From contig JAKUCV010000249.1 in NCBI GenBank assembly GCA_028386065.3, positions 11,292-75,291 of the forward strand: a DNA stretch of 64,000 nt. Direction: 5' to 3'. Position numbers and translations under genes: made by a program. Below, one piece after another: positions 54,769-64,000 of this stretch (position 1 is the first letter of the stretch; every line of letters begins with the position of its first letter). This DNA is from Turnera subulata. Lineage: Eukaryota; Streptophyta; Magnoliopsida; Malpighiales; Passifloraceae. Below the pieces are notes generated by a model that saw nothing but the letters and a program-made list of their open reading frames with translations, did no database searches and was not told the origin of the DNA.

Positions 54769-56279
54769 CTAAAAGTCAATTTCTAAGAATAGGGAAGCTA
54801 ACATCTTTAAATGCTCGTGGTAAGGTATTAGTCTTTCCTCTTTGATCCTCCATTCTCCCTTGACTTGAAATATCACCAGAGCCAAATCCCCGAGTACCCT
54901 AATCCATTTTATCCCCATGTTCAATGCTAAACCCAAACCAATGGCACATGCTTCATATTCAGCCACATTGTTAGTAGCTTCAAATTCCAGCTTGCAGGAA
55001 ATTGGATATTTTAGGAAATTGGATATTTTACTCCGTCAGGAGATATGAGGATTACACCCGTCCCAAAACCTCGAGCGTTAGCTGCTCCATCAAAATGCAT
55101 CTCCCATATTGGTGCCTCTAAGTTCATCACCTCCTCATCAGGGAATTGTGGCTCAATTCTCTCATCTCCATCCACCGGTTGTGAAGCTAGAAAATCTGCT
55201 ACAGCTCCTCCTTTAATAGCTTTTTGAGACACGAACCGGACATCAAATTGTGATAGGATTGCCACCCTTCTGCTTGTAAGACTGCTCGGCACCGGCCTCT
55301 CCATTAGATACATGATGGGATCCATTCGGGAAATGAGCAAGACTTCAAAAGAGATAAAATAATGGCGACGCTTCTGGCAAGCCCAGGTCAAGGCCACACA
55401 AGTCTTTTCTACCACGTTGTAGTTCAACTCGTACCCATTGAACTTCTTACTGAAGTAATATATGGCGGTCTCAATGCGAGAATCTGGCAGGTATTGAGCT
55501 GACATGGCACCCATGGCATCTTCTGTGATAGTCAAATATAATAGCAACAGCTTCCCTTGCCTTGGAGGCTGGAGCACTAGAGAATTGGACAAATATCTCT
55601 TAATTTGTTTGAAAGCATCCTGGGATTTGTCATCCCATCTTACAGGAACTCCTTTCTTGAGAAACTGATGGATGGGTGCACAAATGCTAAAAAGCTGAGC
55701 AATGAAACGACTGACATACTGAATTCTTCCTAGGAAACTTCGGACCTCCTTCTCATTCTTTCGAGCCGGCATTTCTTGAATGGCCTTGATCTTGGTGGGG
55801 TCTACTTCAATGCCTCGTTCACTCACCATGAAACCTAGTAACTTTCCTGGCTGGACACCGAAGACACATTTCTGAGGATTATTTCTCTTCCCAAACTCCC
55901 GACATCTCTCGAAGAATTTTTTCAAATTAACCACATGAGGTTCTCGCGTTTCTGATTTCACAGTCATATCATCGACATAAACCTCTACTTCCTTATGCAT
56001 CTTGTCATGCAAGAGAGTAGTAGCCATCTTTTGATTTGTGGCTCCGGCATTGATTAGACCAAAGGGCATAACCTTGTAACAGATTGTCCCCCATTCGGTT
56101 CGGAATGATGTCTTGTGTTTGTCTTTCGACGCCATCTTCACCTGATTATACCCTGAAAATCCATCCATAAAGGATAACAATGCATGTCCTGCCGTGGTAT
56201 CCACCAAAAGATCAATATGGGGCAGGGGAAATTTTTCTTTTGGATAGGCCTTGTTCAAATCTCGGTAGTCCACACACAT
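54769..56279 (-). pseudogene. Tat-like reverse transcriptase and RNase H of element II
   Basis: After the TGA at 56280 the RT reads CVDYRDLNKAYPKEKFPLPH, MDGFSGYNQVKMA, MPFGLINAGATNQ and the catalytic box YVDDMTVKS, then KCVFGVQPGKLLGFMVSERG. The first RNase H (TITEDAMGAMSAQY) is followed by a second RNase H-like start (WEMHFDGAANARGFGTGVIL), the dual arrangement found in Tat elements. A break near 55011 separates the last part, MAEYEACAIGLGLALNMGIK. All catalytic motifs are visible and the lesions are few. Confidence 0.88.
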
Positions 56280-57623
56280 TCATACCTTCCCATCTTTCTT
56301 CGGAACCGGGACGATATTAGCTAACCATTCAGAGTATTCAATCACTTCCAAGAATCCGGCTTTATTCTGTTTTTCTACTTCTTCTTTCACCTTCAAGGCC
56401 CATTGGGGCTGAAGACGGCGGGCTTTTTGCTTCACGGGCCGAGCATTGGGAAATAAAGGGATCCGATGCTGAGCAATGGTCGGGTCGATTCCTGGCATGG
56501 CTTCAAAAGACCAGGCAAACATATACACATACTCTTTGATTAGAACTGTCAAGTCTTCTTGGATGGAATTTTCAAGAGCCGCACCAATCCTTGTGATCTT
56601 AGGGTTATCTTCAGTTCCCAGGTTGATTTCGATTGAATCCGGGAGTTCATTCAGCTCATTACATTCACATACATTATTCATGCAATAAATGTTATCAGAA
56701 AAAGCATCCAAGTAAGCAAAAGAGTGCCTCATTTCAATGCTACGGAATATGAATACATCATCATTTTCCATGGTTTTGGAGCAAGAAAGGCTAATGTTAA
56801 TGGATTTTTTGTCTAGTCCGTTGGCTACATCTTCGGGTTCATTCTCTAATTCAGATTCACTCTCGGAGCCTGTTGTCACGGGAGAACTCTCATCAATTGC
56901 TTCCTTGCTGATCTTGAAAACAGTACACGGTTTCTGCCATTCCCAATTCCTACCCACGTGCTCGATATCATGAACGACTCCTTGTGCAAAATCTCTTCCT
57001 CTGGCTCTTAGATCAATATCAATCATGAAACAATCTTCACTTTCAACCCGTCTCACAGAATTGATCTTCCCATTTTGGTCTTGATGGAGTAAAGTGATTT
57101 CTTCCTGATCTACCAAACTTTGCATCTCGTGGCAAATCTGGAAACATTCATTGATAGCATGCCCAATCACGTAACAGAATTCACAACACTCATTAAGTTT
57201 TGGCATCGGAGGCTGCAGCGAGTCACCTTTTACGCACTTCTTGAGCAGTTCTTCCAAAAATATCGGGAGGGGGACAAATTCTCCATTGGATTTCTCAAGG
57301 TTCGGCATCTTGAATTTCTTGGGTAATCGGGCTTTAGGGAACAAAGACAGGCGGTCCGAATTCCAATCGCCTCCTTGCCTCTTTGTGGTCTTCAACAAAT
57401 TCCCCAACCTTCGAGGCTCCTCTTCCTCTCCCTTAGATCCTTCTATCTTCACCCCACTATTTTGAACCTTTCCGCTGCTTCTCATGATGTCACGCCTTGA
57501 ATCTTGTCCCTCAATACTCCCGGGGGACCTGGTCCTTCCTCGCTCGGGTGCTGTCAATGGTTTACTCACTGCCGGTAGGGGTCCCACAGCCGTGGTCATT
57601 TTGAGGGAATCTTCTTTGCTCAT
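56280..57623 (-). pseudogene. Shortened gag with protease region missing, leading into RT (element II)
   Basis: One open frame of 447 codons. N-terminal charged region, then LPKKFKMPNLEKSNG, the first capsid block, which jumps directly to FLEELLKKCVKGDSLQPP near the gag end. The capsid body (about 250 residues in the related gags) is deleted without losing frame. A zinc knuckle CEFCYVIGHAINEC (CCHC) follows, then a long acidic region, the RT approach MPGIDPTIAQHRIPLFPNAR and the first RT block YSEWLANIVPVPKKDGKV, and a TGA. No D-S/T-G protease site is seen. Without capsid and protease the copy could not make its own particles. Confidence 0.8.
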
Positions 57624-58100
57624 GTTGCTCTAGATTGAAGGGGTAGCAAAGGATAAAGGTTCCGGGTACCCAAAGGGGGTTCCATGGTTTCTTTTTAGGG
57701 CGTGTAGGGATGAAAAGGGCACTCAATTCACATTTACTTGAATAATAATCACCCAAAATGCACATAACAATTATTGATTTATTATGCGTGAGAAGCTCAG
57801 GGTATGCAGCTGGTTGGGGGCTAAAAATACTACCGCTAAGGAATAGTTTGGCCTACTCACGTGTGATAAATGATATCGCGTGAGGTCCAAGGCCCATTAA
57901 TCCCGATCGTTGAATGAGCAGCGAGAAACCGGTTCACACAAGCCACTATCGCTTAAAAAAAGCATTGTAGCGGACTTGGATCCCCTGGCCCTCTTACAAT
58001 AAGGGCTTCACAACATTTATCATGCAAGGCACTTATGATGACACATTAAAAGGCATACAAAATTCAATAATTGCACAAAGTTTCTTGAATCCTCAAAATC
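57624..58100 (-). other. 5' leader of Tat-like element II
   Basis: Non-coding; shares with 26670-26900 and 18600-18800 the blocks CAGCTGGTTGGGGGC, GCCTACTCACGTGTGATAAA and GCGTGAGGTCCAAGGCC. Confidence 0.6.
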
Positions 58101-58116
58101 CCAGTGGAGTCGCTAG
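58101..58116 (-). other. Primer-binding site of Tat-like element II
   Basis: The minus strand reads CTAGCGACTCCACTGGG after the LTR end TATTCACA; one or two changes from the TGGCGACTCCACTGGG of element I. Confidence 0.72.
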
Positions 58117-58117
58117 T

Positions 58118-59688
58118 TGTGAATAACCGACCCAAAATCACTTGGGCCTATTCACCCTTCCTTTACACCTTCTTCATAACCATCATCCAACATCTTTGGA
58201 GTCGCCACGCAAATTTTATTAAGGGACAAAAACTTGGGAAAAACCCTTCATGTGACTCCATTTAGGCAACTGGATAACGAGCCAAAGATGTTGGACCTGG
58301 GGATTCGACATGGACGGGAAGGTGTTAGGCACCCATCCATGTTGGGGCGAAACTTTGTGCAATTAGAGGATTTTGTATGCCTTGTGCAAGTGTGCAAGTG
58401 TGAGCACCAAAACACATAATAACTGAATATTAAAAAGAAAGGGGAGAAGAAGAAGATTGGGCTTGAGTTTCCACCACTAGAAACTACCTACGAACCCCGG
58501 CGACCGGGTTCAAAGCCCACGTAGTTCTTGACATTGCATCACAACAGTCACATCATCTTCAACATCAACATCTCAACAATAATTAGTCAGACAAAAAGGG
58601 ATTAGGATTACCTCTTGTAGCCCTCCTCTAGCTCCTTAGTTTGGGTTGTGCCTCCCACACAATTTCCTCCCACTCCTCATCTCAATTTTGGAGTTCTTCT
58701 TGATTTTTCCCTTTGCTGCCTTCAATGGATGATGCTACCCACGAATTTCTGCCAAAGTTTTGCCTATGGAACTATTTCTTAAGCTTGGAGAGATAGAGTT
58801 TCTCGAAGCTTCAAAGCTTTATGAAGAGTGTTTGTGTAATAGAATCTCCCTTCAAATGTGAGAGGGGGGTCCTATTTATAGTGTTCTGGGTAGTCTAGGG
58901 GCGTGGACCAACTTAATGATCAAGGTAATGGCCAAAAATCTGGGCAAAAACCGAGTAGAATCAGATTACGGGCGAAATTCAGGGTCTGGGTGTGCATGAC
59001 CGCCATGGCTGGCGGTCATCCTATGGATGACAGCCAGGCCGGGCGGTCATGGGTGGAAGACCGTCCAGGCCCAGCGGTCATCCTGAGATGACCGCCCGCA
59101 CCTACGCATCTCACCCGTTCTTTCCTTTTTCGGTCTCGATTTTCCCCTAATTCCTCCCTGATTAATCCTACCGCGTAATTAACCCCTAGACTGCCCAGAT
59201 TCCTCTGCTTTCTTGATTACTACTCCTCTCAATCATCTTCAAATTGACTAATTACACATTGATTCCTCATTTTAAGCCAAAATCATACCAAAAACATTCT
59301 TGCTATTAAGGAATGATTTAACTCTGACTTTCCACGAAAATCAGAGCTAAATTTGTCTGCAAGCAAGGTGTTAATGGGTTGTGCAACACTAAAGAAAAGT
59401 CCATACCTTATTAAATTGGACCCTTACATTTATCTTCAACCCAGGAATAAATATAATTGGGTTTAATAAATAAACAAGCCCAAATTTAATGAGATAAAAT
59501 ACAATTTAGCAATTTAGTCCTTAACATATCCTATGATTAAATCGTCTCATTAATCCTAGGCATATAAAAGTCTTAATTACTATAACGTATAAATTCTACT
59601 AAAATTAAACCTCATCAATCTTATGATTCAAATATGTCTGGAGTCTAATCCCAATATAATTTTCGTGGGTCAAATTCGGGTGTTCACA
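58118..59688 (-). mobile_element. Tat-like 5' LTR of element II
   Basis: 1571 bp. Stem-loop 58488-58524, TATA near 58872-58884, ladder units at 58997, 59028, 59058 and 59089 (31, 30, 31 bp). Differs from the 3' LTR at scattered sites and short indels (for example 30 bp missing near 58975). Confidence 0.9.
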
Positions 59689-59693
59689 ATAGC

Positions 59694-60607
59694 CGGGAGG
59701 AATATTCTAGATTATGCCCTTGTAGTTTCTGAGGTGGTCCATTCTCTAAAGACTTCCAGAGTAAAAGCAGTGATGCGGAAGCTTGATTTTGGGAAGGCTT
59801 ATGATTTTATTTCCTGAGATTACCTCTTGACGTCATGCGAGGATGGGCCTTGGGGTTAAATCCATAGCTTGGATCAGGGAGTGCTTACAGTCCTCCAACC
59901 ATTCGGTACTTACTACAGTTCGCGGATGACACCCTACTTTTTCCCCGCCCATAATGATTCTTTGCTTAATCTCAAGAGGGTTCTTAGATGCTTCGAGCTT
60001 CTATCGGGGTTGAGTATTAATTTCCATAAAATTGGGCTGGCAGCTTTACATATGTCTGATCAAGAGGTTGAGTGTCTGGTTGGTAGACTTCTATGCAAAC
60101 CAGAAAAACTTCCTTTAAAGAACTTGGGTTTGTCGCTAGGGGCAAACATGAGATTAGCCAGACATTAAGAGCCGGTTTTGTAGAAATTCCAAACCAGATT
60201 ACATTCATGGAATGGTAGGTTTCTATCTTTTGCTGGCCGAGTAGTACTATTGCGATCAGTGTTGTCCTCCGTCCCCTTACATTACCTTTCTTTTTTCAAG
60301 TTGTCGAGTGCAGTTGCAGAAAAAATAGGTGAAGATCTGGAGACAATTTCTGTGGGGTGGCATGGGTGACAAGAGGAAGTTATGGTTATTGCTTGGAATA
60401 AAATTGCAATCTCGAGAAGTCAAGGTGGTGTGGGCGTTGAGGCTTTTCTAGCAAAGAATCAAAGCTTGCTCATTAAATAGTTATGGCGGTATACCACTTG
60501 AGAAAGCCATTTTTGGCATAATATAATACGAGAAAAGTGTGGTGTGTCAGCTCCACCCATGGCGCTCAAATTTGCACTTGCAAAGGCCTCTCCCTCCTGG
60601 TCCCATA
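59694..60607 (+). pseudogene. LINE ORF2 reverse transcriptase, C-terminal side
   Basis: RNILDYALVVSEVVHSLKTS and KLDFGKAYDFIS follow directly on the piece ending at 43918. A deletion removes the catalytic FADD region or leaves only QFADD-like traces near 59920. Then LKRVLRCFELLSGLSINFHK, NLGLSLGANMR, FAGRVVLLRSVLSSVPLHYL and NQSLLIK. Several stops. Confidence 0.8.
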
Positions 60608-61786
60608 TGTTTGCCCAAAAAGGCTAAGAAGGGTGTTGAATTAGTTTTTCCTCTTTTTCAGATTTTCTGAAGATTTGGCTCATCACTTAAGCCAAATGTG
60701 AAACTAAATAGAAATGCAATAATGAGGGTAGAAAAGTAAAAGACACGGGCAATTTATAGTGCTTTCCCACGCAGGAGTACATCCACTACCTAATGGTCCT
60801 CCTTTAGGATTTCTAACTATCCACTAGCTTGGCTTTTGCAGCCGAGCCAAATAACCTATGGTACATAGGTTTTTTCAGGCTTAACTTGCCAAACCTAACC
60901 CAAAGCTGAACCTAGCTTTGTCTGCCCAACAAGATTAACCCCTAATCCTGCTGATTACAACCTCTCAATGATCAAAGCTTCAAGAGTGACTCATTCAAGA
61001 AGTTACACAAATTCGCACAAAGATTCTCTTATAAGGTATGCTCTTTTTCACAACTTAGAATCTCTTGAATGGCTAGGTTAAATTGTTGTGAAGCTTCAAT
61101 CTTCTATTTATAAATTCTAAGGATAGGGAGGAGTGTTCTCCAACGGCTAGATAGCTCCTAGGTGGTGCACAAGTTGACTTCTTTCTTCAATTAAGAACTG
61201 TCAATGTTTGGCTGTTGGCTGAACCAAAACTGGTAATTACTTGGGCATAAATTGTTTATTAATCTTCAAAAAGTATCCCCAAAAATGGAAGTGAGGGCCA
61301 CCAGATCTTCAAGGCATGAAAGAGGATGTGAGGACCACTTTTTTGAACTTTTTCTGACCCTTGGTGACCAAGTAAATCCGTTACTTTAGTTGCTTTAAAG
61401 ACAACTACTTTACCACAACTCCAACTACCCAAACAGTGACCGTTTGGTCTGATAGAAAAGCCACGATGAAGCCAAATCTTCATGGTATTTGGTTTCTGCG
61501 AGAAACCAAATTTTTTCTGCAAATGCTTAAAACACACAAGGACTTTCCACAATTTTTGTTGATGATGACAAACATGTTGTCTATTTTGCCAACAAAACAA
61601 TGATTAGACAAAAAATAACAGAATAAGCATGCTCCCCCAATTTTAAAGCATAATTTGAAAAAAAAATTTGACGCATTCATTTGGCTCAATTTTTGAGACA
61701 AATGCTCCCCCTACGTATATGCACCGTATACTAAAAATTGGTAAAAGCTTTTTTTTAATAGCTCCCCCTGCATAAAAGCACAGTAT
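60608..61786 (-). mobile_element. PF20167-type element, 3' region and LTR part, reverse orientation
   Basis: 61530-61786 matches 38780-39140 in reverse complement: the CAACATGTTTGTCATCATC block, the ATACG(C/T)AGGGGGAGCATTTG block and GAAAGTCCTTGTGTG. A deletion relative to that copy removes the polypurine tract and LTR start. 60608-61500 is LTR-like, with GGCTAAGAAGGGTGTTGAATTAG near its end and TGTTTGCCC at the border. Contains three GCTCCCCC tracts (61630, 61703, 61762). No coding sequence. Confidence 0.6.
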
Positions 61787-63374
61787 TGTGAATACCCGAC
61801 CAAAAATCACTTTAGCCTATTCACCTAATCCTTTCACCTTCTTCCTCGGGTCAATCCCAAGACATTGGTGTCGCCACCCAATTTTATTAAGGACAAAACA
61901 TGGGAAAAACCTTCATGTGACTCCTTTAGGCTACATAGTCATGGCGAACCAAAGTCATGGGATCGGGGGTTCGTCACAGATGGGAAGGTGTTAGGCACCC
62001 ATCCTTGTTGGGTCGAGACTATGTGCAATTACAAAATGCAAGTGTGCCTGGTGCAAGAGTGCAACTGTGGAAAATAAAAGAATGGGGGAGAAGAAAGAGA
62101 TTTGGCTTGCATCCCGTTGTAAAACTGAGACTACCTATGTACCCGAGTGACAGGGGTCAAAGCCACGTAGTTCTAAACATGGCACAAATTGGCCACTTAC
62201 ATCATCAAAAGCATATAATCAATCAAAAGAAGGTTTAGTGTTACCTCTTGTAGCCCTCCTCGAGCTCCTTGCAATGGGTTGAGTTCTACACCCACCTTCT
62301 TTCCACTTCTAAGCTCAATGGTTGATCCTCTTTGACTCTTCCTTGTTGGACTACTGTTGATGCCTCCCACGAAATTCTTCCAGAGTTTCTGCCTAAGAAT
62401 GTATCTATAGACTTGGAGAGGTAGAGTTTTCTCCATGTACTCAAGGCTTACGGGTGTATGTGTGAGAAAGATTCTGTATCCCCCTGAAATGTGTGTTAGG
62501 AGTTCTATTTATAGTGCTCTGGGAAGCCTAGGGGCGTAGACCTGCTTAATGGTGAAGATTATTACCTAAACTCTAGTCTAAAACCGCGTAGGATCGAATT
62601 AGAAATAAAATCGAAGAAAATCGGGGGTACTGGGCACCTATGACCGCCACTGCCGCCAGTCATGCTTTGGATGACCACTAGTACCATCGGTCATGTGAGG
62701 AGGACCACCAGGTGCTGGCGGTCGTCGCGAAAGGACTGTCGGTCACCCCGTGTGTCACTCGTTCTTTCCTTTTTTTGACCCCCAATCCCACTAATTCAGC
62801 TCTAACTTGATTCTACCGCGTAATTAACCCCTAATTAACCCAAAATCACTCAATTACTTGATCCCTACTCCCCTAAATCATTCCAAGATTGATTAATTAC
62901 ACAATATACCCATTTTAGGAAAAATCATACCAAAAACACAAAAATCTACTTAAATGATAATTTAATTCTGATTTTTCACGAAAATCAGAGCTAAAATTAG
63001 CCTGCAAGAAATGTGTTATTGGGCTGGATAAACTCTAGAGAATTAACTTGGACCCTTAAACCCATTTCTAACCCAAAAATAAATCATCTCAATATAATTG
63101 GGTTAAAAACAACTGAAAGAGCCGAAGCAAAGAAATGGAATGCATTTTAATGTAAATAAACCTTATTATATCTTTTACCCTAAGAATAAATCATCTCATT
63201 AATCCTAAGGTTTAAGTGCACAAAGGTTTAGATTTTAAAAATACATTAATTCTACTAAATTAAATTCTTATCATGCCTTAACTCAAAATCAAATCATCTC
63301 ATTAACCTCAAGTTTGGGCATGTTTGGAATCTACTTTAAGTAAAATGTTCGTGGGTAAAATTTGGGTGTTCACA
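61787..63374 (-). mobile_element. Tat-like 3' LTR of element III
   Basis: TGTGAATACCCGACC ... GGGTGTTCACA, 1588 bp. Stem-loop 62135-62170, TATA near 62504-62516, ladder units at 62641, 62672, 62702 and 62733 (31, 30, 31 bp). Confidence 0.87.
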
Positions 63375-63493
63375 GATGCCCTTCGTTGATGAGTCCTTAG
63401 GGACTAAGGACGAAACAATGTAAGAAAGGAACAACCAAATTTGAATGATAATGTGTAGTGTTTGTGCCAAATTTTGGAGCATCCCATGCCCCT

Positions 63494-64000
63494 CTTCAAG
63501 AATCATCTCATCCTGAAGTTTTAAGGGACTGACCCTCAGTTTCTGGGTATCATCGCATCCCAGGTTTTCGGGAATCATCTCATCCCGGGGCGATAGAATC
63601 ATCTCATCTATCGGGTCGTTAACAAGGAATCATCTCATCCTTGTCGGCTAGATTCTACTTGGGAATCATCTCATCCCAAGCTATGGTTTCCGGGAATCAT
63701 CTCATCCCGGGGCGGTAGAATCATCTCATCTATCGGTTTGTTGACAAAGAATCATCTCATCTTTGTCGCCTGGATTCTGTTTGGGAATCATCTCATCCCT
63801 GGTTATGGTTTCCGGGAATCATCTCATCCCGGGCGATAGAATCATCTCTTCTATCAGGTTGTTGACAAGGAATCATCTTATCCTTGCCGGCTGGATTTTG
63901 TTTGGTCTTGTGGGAATCATCTCATCCCAGGTTTCTGGGAATCATCTCATCCTAGGGCAATAGAACCATCTCTTCTAACGGGTTTGTTGACAAGGAATCA
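63494..64000. repeat. Hairpin array with constant AATCATCTCAT loop and covarying arms
   Basis: At least twelve units, each a constant AATCATCTCAT flanked by complementary arms that differ between units: GATAG/CTATC (63592-63612), ACAAGG/CCTTGT (63622-63644), CTTGGG/CCCAAG (63658-63680), CCGGG/CCCGG (63690-63710), GACAAAG/CTTTGTC (63743-63767). The set repeats with a higher-order period of about 120 bp and runs off the window. Confidence 0.88.

Larger units (their letters stand above)
43919..59688 (-). mobile_element. Tat-like LTR element II with pol and antisense PMD gene (15.8 kb)
   Basis: LTRs 58118-59688 (5') and 43919-45511 (3'), perfect target duplication ATAGC. Minus strand: PBS, leader, shortened gag, RT, RNase H, integrase. 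Then on the plus strand an antisense plant-mobile-domain gene, then a 3' UTR with a 38-bp tandem array and polypurine tract. A Tekay-like element is nested at 48502-52870. Antisense extra ORFs in this position are known from Tat-lineage elements such as Grande. Decayed by a gag/protease deletion and a few stops. Confidence 0.88.
39889..60607 (+). mobile_element. Decayed LINE split into three parts
   Basis: Parts 39889-42093, 43759-43918 and 59694-60607. Reading across the two LTR insertions gives one ordered ORF2 of a plant L1: endonuclease, RT start, then later RT. The second interruption shows the perfect duplication ATAGC (43914-43918 and 59689-59693). The LINE is the oldest layer here. 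Its right end is cut by the PF20167-type fragment at about 60608. Confidence 0.8.
61787..64000 (-). mobile_element. Tat-like element III, 3' LTR and 3' UTR, continues beyond the window
   Basis: LTR 61787-63374, then polypurine tract complement GATGCCCTTCG and a hairpin array up to the edge. The rest of the element lies to the right. Confidence 0.82.

Noticed and set aside
18070..62170. Possible tRNA gene because of GGGTTCAAAGCCC T-arm-like sequence
   Set aside because: No acceptor, D or anticodon arms around it. Kept only as a B-box-like match inside the LTR stem-loop.
63494..64000. CRISPR-like alternation of constant and variable parts
   Set aside because: The variable parts are complementary arms around a constant loop, not spacers, and the locus is a plant retroelement.

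Overview
This is a piece of plant nuclear genome, almost certainly a eudicot, made almost entirely of nested retrotransposons. The species cannot be told from the sequence. No intact host gene was found. The plant origin rests on Ty1-copia (SIRE-like), Ty3-gypsy Athila-like, Tat-like and Tekay-like elements, plant L1-type LINEs with a DUF4283 and zinc-knuckle ORF1, and two plant-specific element proteins: a putative plant transposon protein domain (PF20167 type) and a plant mobile domain. It is a draft assembly, with a 610-bp N run at 51406-52015 and a single N at 49342 that looks like a false join.

Layout. 1-945: edge-truncated PF20167-type gene (minus) with TATA box and upstream palindrome array. 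2230-3100: small TATA-to-AATAAA unit ending in a LINE endonuclease fragment. 3444-9198: copia element (minus) with one LTR and a deleted reverse transcriptase core. 9428-36258: Athila-like gypsy element (minus), split by a Tat-like element (12717-27949, minus), which is itself split inside gag by a gag-only LTR element (16647-24981, plus, TSD ATGGC). The Athila 5' LTR also holds an ORF1-only LINE (about 32343-34911). 36259-39146: broken PF20167-type element (plus). 39147-39888: truncated Tat LTR. 39889-60607: one decayed LINE ORF2 split by a solo Tat LTR (42094-43758) and by a 15.8-kb Tat-like element (43919-59688, TSD ATAGC). That element carries an antisense plant-mobile-domain gene with its own promoter, and the gene is interrupted by a young Tekay-like insertion (48502-52870, TSD CTCAT). 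60608-61786: another PF20167-type fragment. 61787-end: a third Tat-like element.

How the parts work together. The gag-only elements share PBS, leader, LTR-end and R/U5 sequences with the pol-bearing Tat element, so they may be mobilised in trans by such relatives. The least expected signals are regulatory-looking palindromes. A ladder of TGACCGCC/GGCGGTCA inverted repeats with a strict 30-31 bp period lies upstream of the TATA box in the Tat LTRs, in the gag-only LTRs and in the antisense-gene promoter. A second class, AACATCGATGTT, occurs as dimers 20-22 bp apart in unrelated copia, Athila-like and PF20167-type promoters. The 3' untranslated parts of the Tat elements carry satellite-like arrays built of short hairpins, including one at 63494-64000 whose stems covary around a constant AATCATCTCAT loop.
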